A stretch of 64,000 nt of DNA from Nonlabens agnitus (GCF_002994045.1 NZ_MQUC01000003.1:1774501-1838500); one strand, 5' to 3'; numbered from the stretch's first letter, positions 42,918 through 52,413 are shown. Numbers and translations: made by a program. The notes: generated by a model not told the origin, from the letters alone.

Positions 42918-44339
42918 ATGTCCAAAAGAAGAAAAAGAGCCCAAAAAACTTTTGAAAAAGTACCTGTTGTTGATGCAGGAGCTAGAGGTAAAAGTGTCGC
43001 AAAAACTGCCGACGGTGAAGTCATATTCCTTACTGATGCAGTACCAGGCGATGTCGTTGATATCACGACCTATAAAAAGCGCAAGTCCTTTTATGAAGGA
43101 AAGGTGACTCAGTTTCACGAGCGATCCACACGACGCACACAACCTGTTTGCAAACATTACGACACCTGTGGCGGTTGCAAGTGGCAGGAAATGGCCTACG
43201 ATAGCCAGCTCTTTTTCAAACAAAAGGAAGTTGTTGAGAACCTAACACGCATAGGTCACCTTACCTTGCCAGAGGTTGAACCTATCCTAGGCAGCGAGCA
43301 GCAATACTACTATCGCAATAAGATGGAATTCAGCTTTTCTGCAAATCGGTGGTTGACGCTAGAAGAGATTCAGTCTGACGTGCAGTTAGACGATGACGAT
43401 AAAAAGGCTCTAGGCTTCCACATTCCTGGAATGTGGGACAAGATCCTACACCTGGATGAATGTCACTTGCACCCAGCCATTGGTGAGCAGATACGTTTGA
43501 GTGTCCACGCTTTCGCGAAAGCGGAAAACATCTCTTACTACTCACCACGAGAAAAGTCTGGCACTTTACGCACACTCATGTTGCGCATGTCCAGCACTGG
43601 CGACGTGATGGTAGTGATTCAGTTTTATCAGGATCATGAGCAACAGCGCATCGCTTTGTTGGAGCATTTGAAAGAATCGTTTCCAGAAATCAAGTCCCTG
43701 CAATACATCATTAACGAGAAGGCAAACGACACGATCTATGATCAAGATGTGGTGCTGTACAACGGTGACGATTTTATCATGGAAAAAATGGAGGGCCTGC
43801 AGTTTAAAATTAGTGCAAAATCGTTCTATCAGACCAACTCTGCACAGGCCTATGAACTGTATAAGGTTACTCGGGATTTTGCTGGACTGGACGGTTCTCA
43901 GATCGTTTATGACCTATACACCGGTACTGGTACCATTGCCCAATTCGTTGCTGGTAAAGCCGCCAAAGTCGTGGGGATTGAGTCCGTACCTCAAGCTATC
44001 GAGGATGCGCAAGCAAACGCGCGACTTAATAATGTAGCAAATGCAGAATTTTATGTGGGCGATATGAAGGATGTGTTCACCACAGACTTTATCAATGAGC
44101 ACGGCACGCCAGATGTCGTCATTACAGATCCGCCGCGAGATGGTATGCACAAAGATGTAGTTGCACAACTTTTGAAACTTGCGGCACCTAGAATTGTCTA
44201 TGTTAGTTGTAATAGCGCAACACAAGCACGTGATCTAGCGTTACTGGATGATGCATATAAAGTGGTGCGTGTGCGTCCCGTGGACATGTTCCCGCAAACC
44301 CATCATGTGGAAAATGTAGTTTTACTTGAATTAAAATAA
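42918..44339 (+). CDS. rlmD: 23S rRNA (uracil-1939-C5)-methyltransferase RlmD
   Basis: 473 aa. An N-terminal TRAM domain (about 12-72) is followed by Cys78, Cys84 and Cys87 (CKHYDTCGGCKW) for the 4Fe-4S cluster with a fourth Cys near DECHLHP. The SAM domain has YDLYTGTGTIAQFVA and DPPRDGMHKDV; the catalytic Cys is in YVSCNSATQARDL. RlmD fits best, although RlmCD/TrmA-type targets cannot be excluded. One palindrome copy encodes HAFAKAE. Start of a conserved Flavobacteriia unit with the next three genes. Confidence 0.9.
   Translation: MSKRRKRAQKTFEKVPVVDAGARGKSVAKTADGEVIFLTDAVPGDVVDITTYKKRKSFYEGKVTQFHERSTRRTQPVCKHYDTCGGCKWQEMAYDSQLFFKQKEVVENLTRIGHLTLPEVEPILGSEQQYYYRNKMEFSFSANRWLTLEEIQSDVQLDDDDKKALGFHIPGMWDKILHLDECHLHPAIGEQIRLSVHAFAKAENISYYSPREKSGTLRTLMLRMSSTGDVMVVIQFYQDHEQQRIALLEHLKESFPEIKSLQYIINEKANDTIYDQDVVLYNGDDFIMEKMEGLQFKISAKSFYQTNSAQAYELYKVTRDFAGLDGSQIVYDLYTGTGTIAQFVAGKAAKVVGIESVPQAIEDAQANARLNNVANAEFYVGDMKDVFTTDFINEHGTPDVVITDPPRDGMHKDVVAQLLKLAAPRIVYVSCNSATQARDLALLDDAYKVVRVRPVDMFPQTHHVENVVLLELK
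43508..43523. repeat. Iterated palindrome inside rlmD
   Basis: Perfect 16-bp copy, read as HAFAKAEN. Confidence 0.9.
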
Positions 44340-44343
44340 CACC

Positions 44344-45807
44344 ATGAAAAAAGTTATTTTACTGTTGTTAACGACAATCCTACTCTTTGCCTGTAAAGAT
44401 GAAGTGATTGAAGAGGCCGTTATCGCAAGCAATACGGTTACCATTGCCGGTATGGTAAACCCAGCAGACTCGCTGGATGTTTCTCAGGTGCAGGTTTATG
44501 CCTATGATTATTTGAAGAGCGATTACGACGAGTACACGGCAGACCTTAACGAGGATGGCAGCTTCCAATTGGAGATGGAACTGACAGATCCTAGAGAAGT
44601 CACCGTTTTTGCTTCTAGACCTTTTAGCTTGATTGCCGTTCCCGGCGATTCCATCAATGTGACTATTGCAAAGGCTGTGGATACTACACAGGTGATCGCA
44701 CCTAAATTTTCGGGAGATCATGCAGATACTAATAACAATCTGCAACGCTATTTGAAGGATTTTCCAGTTGACGTGCAATCGTATTACAACAATGAAGAAG
44801 CACAGGCGACAGATGATTTTATCGCTTTCGCGAAAGCGGAACAAACCACCATCGTAGATTACAACAAGAAATTCATGTCATCTATAGATGATGCATTATT
44901 GCAGGATTACATCACCTCGCGTGAGAAGTTTTTCTTTCCCAATTCGAAGATTGATTATGCGATGTACAGAGATTATTATGGACTGGAAGCTCCTGCGGCA
45001 GACAGCGAATACTTCAATTTCCTGAACAGCCTTCCTAAGCTTGAAAAAGAAGATTTGATCAATACTTCTATCATACAAAGATTGGTGTACACCCTAAAAT
45101 ACCACTATCAAAGCAGAGCCAGATTGCTCGTGGAAGAAGGCGCAAGCGTAGATTCCAAAGCCATTGAATTAGCAGCGAACTCATCAGACGGGTCATTGCT
45201 ACATGACCTGGTCATTCATGAGTTTTATCTCAACCAGCTGCAGGATCATAATATTGACATTTATGAATCTACTAGCGACCAGTACTTATCTAAGGTTGCC
45301 GATGATGAAATCAGAAACAGCATCACTTCCAGGTATGAAAGTGAAAAAAAGCTATTGGAAAGCCCAGAACTTCCTGAGGAAGCTCAACTTCTGGAATTTA
45401 AAAGTGAAGATCCAAAGGATTACTTAGCAGAGATTATTGAGAATGCCAATGGTAAAGTTGTCTACATTGACAACTGGGCAACCTGGTGTGGTCCCTGTAA
45501 AGCCGAATTTAAAGAGGCATCACCTAAACTGCACGAAAAATTCAATGATGATGTTGAGTTTGTATATTTCTGTCACAGTAGTGAACAACGTGCATATATA
45601 CCATCCATTGCGGAGTTTCAGATCAAAGGAAAACACTATTTCCTTGATGAGGATCAGTCAAAGGTTGTGAGACAAATGATAGAATTAGAAGGCTATCCTA
45701 CCTATACCGTTATTGATAAATCTGGAGAGATCGTTCTATCTGATTATATTCACAGACCCAGCTATCCTGCTACAACAGAGTTGCTGACAAAACTCATTAA
45801 TGAATAG
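44344..45807 (+). CDS. TlpA-like thioredoxin-domain lipoprotein
   Basis: 487 aa. The lipobox is LLFAC, giving an anchored Cys17. The N-terminal part (about 30-110) is beta-rich, DUF4369-like; the middle is helical; the C-terminal TlpA/thioredoxin domain (about 355-487) has the redox site WATWCGPCKAEF and the cis-Pro strand EGYPTYTVID. It should act as a periplasm-facing disulfide reductase. One palindrome copy encodes I-A-F-A-K-A-E. It starts 4 bp after rlmD and overlaps the next gene by 8 bp. Confidence 0.88.
   Translation: MKKVILLLLTTILLFACKDEVIEEAVIASNTVTIAGMVNPADSLDVSQVQVYAYDYLKSDYDEYTADLNEDGSFQLEMELTDPREVTVFASRPFSLIAVPGDSINVTIAKAVDTTQVIAPKFSGDHADTNNNLQRYLKDFPVDVQSYYNNEEAQATDDFIAFAKAEQTTIVDYNKKFMSSIDDALLQDYITSREKFFFPNSKIDYAMYRDYYGLEAPAADSEYFNFLNSLPKLEKEDLINTSIIQRLVYTLKYHYQSRARLLVEEGASVDSKAIELAANSSDGSLLHDLVIHEFYLNQLQDHNIDIYESTSDQYLSKVADDEIRNSITSRYESEKKLLESPELPEEAQLLEFKSEDPKDYLAEIIENANGKVVYIDNWATWCGPCKAEFKEASPKLHEKFNDDVEFVYFCHSSEQRAYIPSIAEFQIKGKHYFLDEDQSKVVRQMIELEGYPTYTVIDKSGEIVLSDYIHRPSYPATTELLTKLINE
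44823..44838. repeat. Iterated palindrome inside the TlpA-like gene
   Basis: Perfect 16-bp copy, read as IAFAKAEQ in the helical linker region. Confidence 0.9.
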
Positions 45808-46312
45808 AAATCAAATCATAGCGATTTTACTGCTTGTTGCCTGTTGCTTCTCATCTTGTGAGAAGGATGACTTGTGCATTCCAGAAGAGTTGGATGTGCC
45901 ACGACTGGTGATCGTTTTTCTAGATGCTAGAAACCCATTGTTGCGCAAACCAGTGGAAAGGCTCCAAGTTTTTGAAACCGAAGAGAATTTTGCAGTCAGT
46001 CTAAATGATACGGGCGCAACTAGTCTCACACAAGTAGACTCGATTTCTATACCCTTACGAAATGATCAAAACGTGACCAATTTTGCATTCACTCGTACGT
46101 CCAACGGCGCTGTCAATGCAGACCCTATCAACTTTAGTTATACCGAAGAAGAAGTATACCTCAACCGTGCCTGCGGCTTTACCTCATCTTTTCTGGATCT
46201 TAGTTTGGAAAGACCTGATGAAGATCCCGTAAATCCATGGATAAGCAACGTCATCATAAGAAATGCTGACGTCATCTCAAAAAATGACATTCATGTTGAG
46301 ATACGCCACTAG
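45800..46312 (+). CDS. DUF6452 family lipoprotein
   Basis: 170 aa. The lipobox CFSSC gives an anchored Cys20 followed by EKDDLC. The body is a beta-rich domain with VPRLVIVFLDARNPLLRKPV and FSYTEEEVYLNRACGFTSSF. Its partner DUF6048 follows directly, and the two overlap. Function is unknown; the pair is a Flavobacteriia operon habitually found near rlmD as far as I know. Confidence 0.83.
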   Translation: MNRNQIIAILLLVACCFSSCEKDDLCIPEELDVPRLVIVFLDARNPLLRKPVERLQVFETEENFAVSLNDTGATSLTQVDSISIPLRNDQNVTNFAFTRTSNGAVNADPINFSYTEEEVYLNRACGFTSSFLDLSLERPDEDPVNPWISNVIIRNADVISKNDIHVEIRH

Positions 46313-46994
46313 CCTATTGTTCGTAATGGTGGCTTGCCTTGCAAGTGCACAGCAAACCACACAGGAACCTGTGGCAAATGATACCATCATATATCCTACG
46401 ACTTATGGACTGCGAGCAGGAATAGATCTAGCCAGTCTCGTACGCACAGCTATTGACGATGAATACACAGGCTTTCAAGTCATGGCAGATTATAGACTTA
46501 CCAAGGACTGGTATGTCGCCGGCGAACTGGGAACCGAAACTCTTGATCGAGAAACCAATCAAATTGATTTTGAAACCAGCGGTTCCTATATCAAAGCTGG
46601 CGCAGATTATAATTTCTATGGCAACTGGCTCGATCTAGACAATATGATTTATGTAGGGTTTAGAGCAGGTGCCTCAAGCTTTTCACAAACCCTGAATAGG
46701 TTTGACTTTTATGAAGAGGCAGGCTCTTTTCCAGCGCCTAGTAGATTCCCTAATGAGGAGTTTGATGGACTAACGGCTTTCTGGGCAGAGATTCAAGCTG
46801 GAGTAAAAGTTCAAGTATTGAACAACGTCTATCTGTCCTTAAATGTTCAGCTAAAAAGACTTGTTGCGGAAGATCAACCTGATAATTTTGACAATCTTTA
46901 TATACCTGGTTTTGGACGTACCTATGATACAGGCGAAATAGGCGTTGGTTATTCTTATGGCATTTCCTACCGTATTCCTATTTACAAAAAGTAA
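46284..46994 (+). CDS. DUF6048 family outer-membrane barrel-like protein
   Basis: About 236 aa from ATG 46284 (the ATG at 46293 is equally possible; both precede the signal peptide LRYATSLLFVMVACLASAQ). The mature part shows barrel-type strands (TYGLRAGIDLASLV; FQVMADYRLTKDWYVAGELG; SYIKAGADYNFYGNWLD; MIYVGFRAGASSFSQTL; IGVGYSYGISYRIPIY). It overlaps the DUF6452 lipoprotein gene by 29 bp, suggesting that the two products act together at the outer membrane. Confidence 0.8.
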   Translation: MTFMLRYATSLLFVMVACLASAQQTTQEPVANDTIIYPTTYGLRAGIDLASLVRTAIDDEYTGFQVMADYRLTKDWYVAGELGTETLDRETNQIDFETSGSYIKAGADYNFYGNWLDLDNMIYVGFRAGASSFSQTLNRFDFYEEAGSFPAPSRFPNEEFDGLTAFWAEIQAGVKVQVLNNVYLSLNVQLKRLVAEDQPDNFDNLYIPGFGRTYDTGEIGVGYSYGISYRIPIYKK

Positions 46995-47047
46995 TTCTGC
47001 TTTTTGAAACGTAGTTCCCTTAAGTAATTAATCCTAACTGGACAGCA

Positions 47048-47086
47048 AAGAAAAAGCCTTTTCAACATTGAAAAGGCTTTTTCTTT
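47048..47086. terminator. Bidirectional terminator between DUF6048 and DUF5606 genes
   Basis: AAAGAAAAAGCCTTTTCAAC and the complementary GAAAAGGCTTTTTCTTT form a long hairpin with A/T-runs on both sides, between convergent genes. Confidence 0.92.
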
Positions 47087-47101
47087 GTATGTATTGGTAC
47101 T

Positions 47102-47509
47102 CTATTCTTCTTCCTCAGAGTTTGACAAGCTGTCCAACAAATCATTTTGCTGTAGAATGTTATACCACTGCACTACTTTTTTGATGTCGCTGGCATAAAC
47201 ACGATCTTCATCGTATTCTGGTAGTACTTCATTAAAATAGTTGCTCAACTCATCTTTCGAGGCTTTGTGGCTAATGGCGGCTCCTTTGTCTTCTTTTTTG
47301 GCGATCTTGTTAAAGACTTCTTTCAAAGGAACCTCTGCCTCATAGGTATAAATGGAGATATCTTTTAAAACACTCACGTTGTGACTCATCCCTACAATGG
47401 ATGTTTTGTTGTCCATAAGAGATTCCACGACAAAGCCACTGCGGGCTTTAGTCTTCAATTTGTATAATCCTGGTTTCCCTGTAATGGACAAAATGCTGTC
47501 TAGACTCAT
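47102..47509 (-). CDS. DUF5606 domain protein
   Basis: 135 aa, no signal peptide. It opens MSLDSILSITGKPGLYKLKT and has RSGFVVESLMDNKTSIV, then DEDRVYASDIKKVVQWYNIL and an acidic tail NSEEEE. The N-terminal half looks like a small beta barrel. This Bacteroidota-specific family is habitually next to def and ruvX, as here. Function unknown. Confidence 0.85.
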   Translation of the reverse strand: MSLDSILSITGKPGLYKLKTKARSGFVVESLMDNKTSIVGMSHNVSVLKDISIYTYEAEVPLKEVFNKIAKKEDKGAAISHKASKDELSNYFNEVLPEYDEDRVYASDIKKVVQWYNILQQNDLLDSLSNSEEEE

Positions 47510-47552
47510 GTTATTTTTCTTTTAAAGCGGTCGCAAATATATAAAACCGTAA

Positions 47553-48143
47553 TTATCTGCGGCCTTTTGCATCAGGAAAACGCATTCGGTAATCTACACT
47601 TGTCTTCCCTTTAGATATGTTATTTAATTTATTCTTGATCAAACGCTTTTTGAGGCTTGAAATTTTATCGGTAAATAAAATCCCTTCAATGTGGTCGTAC
47701 TCATGCTGTATGACTCTGGCGATCAAACCATCGTATGTCTCTGTATGAGTTTTGAAGTTTTCGTCCTGGTATTGAATGGTAACCTTTTCAGGTCTAAAAA
47801 CATCCTCGCGCACGTTAGGTATGCTTAGACAACCTTCATTAAAAGACCATTCATCACCGGTTTCTTCTATGATTTGAGCATTGATAAATGCCTTTTTAAA
47901 GCCCGCAAGCTCTTTTTGCTCCTGCTCGCTCAAATCTGGATCATCGCTAAATGGCTCTGTATCGATCATGAACATGCGTATGGGCAATCCTACCTGTGGC
48001 GCGGCAAGGCCTACACCAGCAGCGTTATACATGGTTTCCCACATATTCTCGATTACTTCTTCCAGCTTAGGGTAATCTGGCGTTATTTCTTGCGCTTCCT
48101 TGCGCAACACTGGATCACCGTAAGCAACTATTGGTAAAATCAT
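47553..48143 (-). CDS. def: Peptide deformylase
   Basis: 196 aa. All three family motifs are present: GVGLAAPQVG (43-52), EGCLSIP with metal ligand Cys105, and QHEYDHIEG with His147 and His151. It removes the N-formyl group from nascent proteins. About 20 bp separate it from ruvX upstream. Confidence 0.97.
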   Translation of the reverse strand: MILPIVAYGDPVLRKEAQEITPDYPKLEEVIENMWETMYNAAGVGLAAPQVGLPIRMFMIDTEPFSDDPDLSEQEQKELAGFKKAFINAQIIEETGDEWSFNEGCLSIPNVREDVFRPEKVTIQYQDENFKTHTETYDGLIARVIQHEYDHIEGILFTDKISSLKKRLIKNKLNNISKGKTSVDYRMRFPDAKGRR

Positions 48144-48162
48144 TTTTGTACTGTTTCAGTTC

Positions 48163-48576
48163 TTATCTTATTCTATCCATATAGGATTGAAGGATGATGG
48201 TCGCAGCAATCTCGTCTACAAGAGCTTTGTTGCGACGTTGTTTTTTATTCAAACCACTATCGATCATGGTCTGGAAAGCCATCTTTGAGGTAAAACGTTC
48301 ATCCATGCGTTCTATCTTGATGTTAGGGTATTTGACTTGTAACGCTTTCGCGAAAGCGTTAATCACGCCACCCAACTCACTATCGGTATAATCCATTTGC
48401 TTGGGCTCACCTATGACGATCGTCTCCACATCTTCACTCACGATATACTCTTCCAACCACTTATTAAGATCATAGGTCGCTACGGTACACAAACCCGACG
48501 CGATGATCTTCATGGGGTCTGTCACGGCAATGCCGGTGCGTTTTTTCCCATAATCTATCGCCAATATGCGTCCCAT
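48163..48576 (-). CDS. ruvX: RuvX/YqgF Holliday-junction resolvase-like protein
   Basis: 137 aa from the ATG at 48576 (MGRILAIDYGKKRTGIAVTD); the 3-codon extension upstream would need TTG. The RNase H fold is shown by AIDYGKKRTGIA (first Asp), VIGEPKQMDYTDSELG, DERFTSKMA and the final VDEIAATIILQSYM with Asp. It acts on pre-16S rRNA 5' end or junction DNA in relatives. One palindrome copy encodes N-A-F-A-K-A-L. Confidence 0.93.
   Translation of the reverse strand: MGRILAIDYGKKRTGIAVTDPMKIIASGLCTVATYDLNKWLEEYIVSEDVETIVIGEPKQMDYTDSELGGVINAFAKALQVKYPNIKIERMDERFTSKMAFQTMIDSGLNKKQRRNKALVDEIAATIILQSYMDRIR
48343..48358. repeat. Iterated palindrome inside ruvX
   Basis: Perfect copy extended to AACGCTTTCGCGAAAGCGTT, read as NAFAKALQ. 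Confidence 0.9.
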
Positions 48577-48641
48577 AATTTGCAAAAATAGGCATAATAG
48601 CCCAGTTCGTAAATGAAGATACCATATTCAACTTTTGCGTT

Positions 48642-48649
48642 TATCTTTG
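48642..48649 (+). promoter_or_regulatory. -7 box upstream of dapD
   Basis: TATCTTTG, a TAnnTTTG match, ending 20 bp before the TTG start of dapD. It supports the shorter dapD start, because the upstream ATG (48613) would lie before the transcription start. No TTG lies at the ideal -33 position. Confidence 0.5.
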
Positions 48650-48669
48650 AATTTTTAAAGCATAATTTT

Positions 48670-49485
48670 TTGGAACAGATAAAGAACATCATCGAGAACG
48701 CGTGGGAAGACCGCAGCCTATTAGAAAATAAAGTAACACAAGATGCGATACGCAACGTGGTAGATCTACTAGATAGTGGTGAACTGCGCGTCGCACAACC
48801 TACAGACAATGGCTGGCAGGTAAATGAATGGGTAAAGAAAGCGGTCGTGCTTTATTTCCCAATCCAGAAAATGGAAACCATAGAATGTGGTCCTCTTGAA
48901 TTTCACGATAAAATTCCGCTTAAAACGGGTTATAAAGATAAAGGCATAAGAGTAGTACCTCATGCAGTGGCACGTCATGGAGCCTACATTTCTAAAGGTG
49001 TGATCTTGATGCCCAGTTATGTAAACATAGGTGCGCACATTGAGGAAGGAACCATGGTGGACACCTGGGCGACCGTAGGTAGCTGCGCCCAGATAGGTGC
49101 CAATGTGCATTTGAGTGGTGGCGTTGGTATAGGCGGTGTCCTTGAGCCACTACAAGCCGCTCCAGTGATCATTGAGGATAATGCTTTTATAGGATCGCGA
49201 TGTATCGTGGTAGAAGGTGTACGCGTGGAGAAAGAAGCGGTATTAGGTGCTAATGTAGTACTAACCGCTAGTACAAAAATCATTGACGTGACTGGTGATG
49301 AACCTAAAGAGATGAAAGGCGTTGTTCCTGCAAGATCTGTAGTGATCCCTGGTAGTTATGCTAAAGAATTCCCAGCAGGAACTTTTAATGTGCCTTGCGC
49401 CCTAATCATAGGAACCAGAAAGGAAAGCACCAACAAAAAGACGTCGCTCAACGATGCCTTGCGCGAGTATGATGTCGCGGTGTAA
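48670..49485 (+). CDS. dapD: Tetrahydrodipicolinate N-succinyltransferase
   Basis: 271 aa from TTG at 48670, giving (M)EQIKNIIENAWEDRSLLE, the family start. An upstream ATG at 48613 adds 19 residues unlike the family and lies before the -7 box. It succinylates tetrahydrodipicolinate in the lysine/diaminopimelate pathway. The C-terminal left-handed beta helix shows hexapeptide turns such as GVILMPSYVNIGAHIEEGTM and AQIGANVHLSGGVGIGG. Confidence 0.93.
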   Translation: MEQIKNIIENAWEDRSLLENKVTQDAIRNVVDLLDSGELRVAQPTDNGWQVNEWVKKAVVLYFPIQKMETIECGPLEFHDKIPLKTGYKDKGIRVVPHAVARHGAYISKGVILMPSYVNIGAHIEEGTMVDTWATVGSCAQIGANVHLSGGVGIGGVLEPLQAAPVIIEDNAFIGSRCIVVEGVRVEKEAVLGANVVLTASTKIIDVTGDEPKEMKGVVPARSVVIPGSYAKEFPAGTFNVPCALIIGTRKESTNKKTSLNDALREYDVAV

Positions 49486-49530
49486 CAGTTTAAGACTATA
49501 TTACAAACCGTACACTGATCTAAATTTATA

Positions 49531-50445
49531 ATGTCAAATCCGATACGTCATTTTGCGATGCGCACTTTGAGAAAAATGCGCTGGTTACCGCCTAAGTTTT
49601 ATGTGAAATGTCATTATGAATATTTCTCAGGAAAGAAAATGGATCTTGACAATCCCTTAGAATTCAACGAAAAATTAGAATGGTATAAAGTTTTTTATCA
49701 TCCCAAAATTTTAAACCAACTAGCAGATAAATATGCTGTTAGAGCCTATGTAGAGCGAAAAATAGGCTCACAATACCTCAACGAATTATATGGAGTTTAC
49801 AAAAAAGGTGAGGAAATACCCTTTGATGAACTACCAGATCGATTTGTAATTAAAGCCACTCATGCGAGTGGTTTCAATATCATTGTAAAGGATAAGTCAA
49901 ATCTGGATAGAAAAAAAACCATAAAGAAACTCGATAAATGGTTAGGCATAAATCAATATTACCGCAAAGGTCAAGAATGGGCCTATAAAGATATTGAACC
50001 CAGAATTGTTGTAGAAAAATTTCTAGAAGAAGAAGGAAGATCCTTTTTAGTCGATTATAAATTTTATTGTTTTAATGGAGAAATCAAGTTCTTCACAGCT
50101 CACTTAGATAGATTTACCGGTCATAACCATACCACTTATGATGTAGATTTTAATCTGCTACCATTCGGTCATGAAACACTTCATGATAGTGAAGCTGAGG
50201 CGATCGAAAAGCCTAGCAATCTTGAAGAGATGATCACGCTAGCGACTAAATTATCTGAAAACCTACCTTTTGTAAGAGTGGACTTTTATTCTATTGATGG
50301 TAAAACAATTTTTGGCGAACTTACACTCTATCCAGCTGATGCTCGGCTTAAATGGCTTCCAGAAGAATACAATAAGATTATAGGAGATTATTTTGTCTTA
50401 CCAGAACTCAATGAAGAAAAAGAGCCCATCACTAGTTTTCCTTAG
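49531..50445 (+). CDS. TupA-like ATP-grasp protein (polysaccharide cluster)
   Basis: 304 aa. Recognised by NPLEFNEKLEWYKVFYHPK, FVIKATHASGFNIIVKDKSN, RIVVEKFLEEEGRSFLVDYK (ATP-grasp lysine and strands) and VRVDFYSIDGKTIFGELTLY (metal-binding Asp/Glu). TupA-like ATP-grasp enzymes join amino acids or acyl groups to surface polymers. First gene of a small A+T-rich cluster between dapD and the tsaC-like gene. Donor and acceptor are unknown. Confidence 0.83.
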   Translation: MSNPIRHFAMRTLRKMRWLPPKFYVKCHYEYFSGKKMDLDNPLEFNEKLEWYKVFYHPKILNQLADKYAVRAYVERKIGSQYLNELYGVYKKGEEIPFDELPDRFVIKATHASGFNIIVKDKSNLDRKKTIKKLDKWLGINQYYRKGQEWAYKDIEPRIVVEKFLEEEGRSFLVDYKFYCFNGEIKFFTAHLDRFTGHNHTTYDVDFNLLPFGHETLHDSEAEAIEKPSNLEEMITLATKLSENLPFVRVDFYSIDGKTIFGELTLYPADARLKWLPEEYNKIIGDYFVLPELNEEKEPITSFP

Positions 50446-50490
50446 TGAGATTTGATATCACCTCAATATTAAATTAATTCATCCATATCC

Positions 50491-51429
50491 ATGACTCAAA
50501 CAGAATTTACGATAGATGCAGTCATTTTGTGGGTTGATGGAAATGATAAGGAACACCGCAAAAAAATGCTTCCTTATCTCGAGGTAAGTTCTAAAATCAA
50601 TGATGAAGGATTTAGAACCAGATTTGATCAAGTAAATGAAATTGAGTTTACGGTAAATTCGATCCTTAAGTTCGCTCCGTTCATAAGAAATATCTTCATC
50701 ATCACAGATAATCAAACGCCTAGGTTTCTTAAAGAAAAAGGCTCTGACCATTCATTTGAGAAGGTTGTAATAGTGGATCACAAAGAGGTGTTTGACGGAT
50801 TTGAAGAATACTTGCCTACATTTAACAACAGGTCCATCGAGAGCTGTATACATAGAATACCCAACCTCGCTGAGCATTTTATTTATATGAATGATGACTT
50901 TTTCCTCATCAACAAAACCGTGCCAGAGGATTTCTTTAGAAATGGTCTTCCGGTTCTGAGAGGTAAATGGTTGAATCTAGACGAGAATATTTTTTATAAA
51001 AAATTCAGCAAGCAACGTTATGGTCATAAATATGCCCAACAGGCCTCTGCAAAACTCGCGGGACATTCACGATATTATAATTTCAGACATACACCTCACC
51101 CGTTGAAGAAATCGACTCTTGCGGAATATTTCTCTAAACATCAGGATGTTTTTTTAAACAACATTCAACACAGGTTCAGAAATAGAACTCAGATTTTGCC
51201 GCAAGGTTTGTCCAACCATCTTGAGATAAAAAATAAAACTTGTTATCTAGAAAATAACTTAAAACTCATCTACTTTAGATCCTACAAGAAGCCTTTGCTT
51301 TGGTACAAGTATAAACTACAATACAGATCTAGCGACAAATTATTTATGGGTCTTCAAAGTCTGGATCGTTGTCCACCAAAAACTCTTAATTTCTTTTTTG
51401 ATTGGTTGACAAACCGAATTTTATCGTGA
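50491..51429 (+). CDS. Stealth-family capsular polysaccharide phosphotransferase
   Basis: 312 aa. Region 1 is IDAVILWVDGND (8-19). Region 2 is FRTRFDQVNEIEFTVNSILK, FAPFIRNIFIITDNQTP, VIVDHKEVF, LPTFNNRSIESCIHRIPNL and FIYMNDDFFL. Region 3 is FRHTPHPLKKSTLAEYF. Stealth proteins transfer hexose-1-phosphate to build phosphodiester-linked capsule and are also homologous to eukaryotic GlcNAc-1-phosphotransferase. It follows the ATP-grasp gene by 45 bp. Confidence 0.9.
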   Translation: MTQTEFTIDAVILWVDGNDKEHRKKMLPYLEVSSKINDEGFRTRFDQVNEIEFTVNSILKFAPFIRNIFIITDNQTPRFLKEKGSDHSFEKVVIVDHKEVFDGFEEYLPTFNNRSIESCIHRIPNLAEHFIYMNDDFFLINKTVPEDFFRNGLPVLRGKWLNLDENIFYKKFSKQRYGHKYAQQASAKLAGHSRYYNFRHTPHPLKKSTLAEYFSKHQDVFLNNIQHRFRNRTQILPQGLSNHLEIKNKTCYLENNLKLIYFRSYKKPLLWYKYKLQYRSSDKLFMGLQSLDRCPPKTLNFFFDWLTNRILS

Positions 51430-51480
51430 TTGAATTGCTTTAACTTAAAAGGTTGGATCTGAAATATTCAAATGATATTC

Positions 51481-52326
51481 CTAATCCTCGTGCTTTACTG
51501 GTGAACTTTTGATAATGCCATATTCTGTAAAAGCAGACTTTGAAGTTTTAGTATTCTTTCGGATAGCCTTATTCTTCTCAATAGATTCTTGGTTTTTATA
51601 ACCACGACTATGATCCAGATGCAAACAAATGGCACTATATCTTATTTGGATAGACTTGATACCATAATTAAAAAGACGCTCACCCAGTTCTCTATCCTGT
51701 CCTCCATACTGCATTCGTTCGTCAAACCCATTAACTGCCAAAAGGTCCTTTTTCCACCCGCTAGAATTATGACCATTCCAGCTAGCATTGGTAGGTGTCA
51801 ATCTTTCCATGATATTCGCTTGCACAAAACCTGAGTTGAGCTTCTGGGTTTTATAACTTTCTGGCAAACCATTTCTCTTAAGCCACTGTAGATTGAAACA
51901 TTTTTGGGTTAGGATATCGTCTTTGGTGATTTTTTGGGAAAGATCCAATGGTAGTTTATAATAACCACCAGAAAGAAAATATCCTTCCTTACGCCTTTCA
52001 TAATGTACCTGAAGGAAGTCCTCTCGGGCGAGACAGTCTCCATCGCTCATCACAACATAGTCTGTAGAACAAGCTAAAAGTGCCTTATTGAGAATGGCAC
52101 TTTTTTGAAATCCATTATCCTCATGCCAAACATGAATTATTTTTCTATTGGATTCTGGTTGGTATTGTTTTATAAAATTGGCTGTTTCCTCATCAGAACC
52201 ATCATCTGCAATGATGATCTCAAAATCTCTGAAAGTTTGTTGCTCATAACTCCACAGCGTTTTTTTAAGCCACTCTAGCGAGTTGTAAGTACTTATAATT
52301 ACTGAGATGATGGGTTCGTGGACCAT
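51481..52326 (-). CDS. Family 2 glycosyltransferase
   Basis: 281 aa. GT-A fold: PIISVIISTYNSLEWLKKTL at the start, FEIIIADDGSDEETANFIK, FQKSAILNKALLACSTDYVVM and a DxD motif SDGDCLAR. The C-terminal part with GFDERMQYGGQDRELGERLF resembles the galactosyltransferase C-terminal domain of GT2/GT27-type enzymes (GxDE...EDxEL). It is convergent with the Stealth gene. Donor sugar unknown. Confidence 0.88.
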   Translation of the reverse strand: MVHEPIISVIISTYNSLEWLKKTLWSYEQQTFRDFEIIIADDGSDEETANFIKQYQPESNRKIIHVWHEDNGFQKSAILNKALLACSTDYVVMSDGDCLAREDFLQVHYERRKEGYFLSGGYYKLPLDLSQKITKDDILTQKCFNLQWLKRNGLPESYKTQKLNSGFVQANIMERLTPTNASWNGHNSSGWKKDLLAVNGFDERMQYGGQDRELGERLFNYGIKSIQIRYSAICLHLDHSRGYKNQESIEKNKAIRKNTKTSKSAFTEYGIIKSSPVKHED

Positions 52327-52413
52327 AGATGAACAAATTTCGGAAAAATAAGTAATACAAAGTAGGAGAAGTCGGTAACAAGTTTATTTTTGTTTAAAAA
52401 GAGAATTGCTTTT

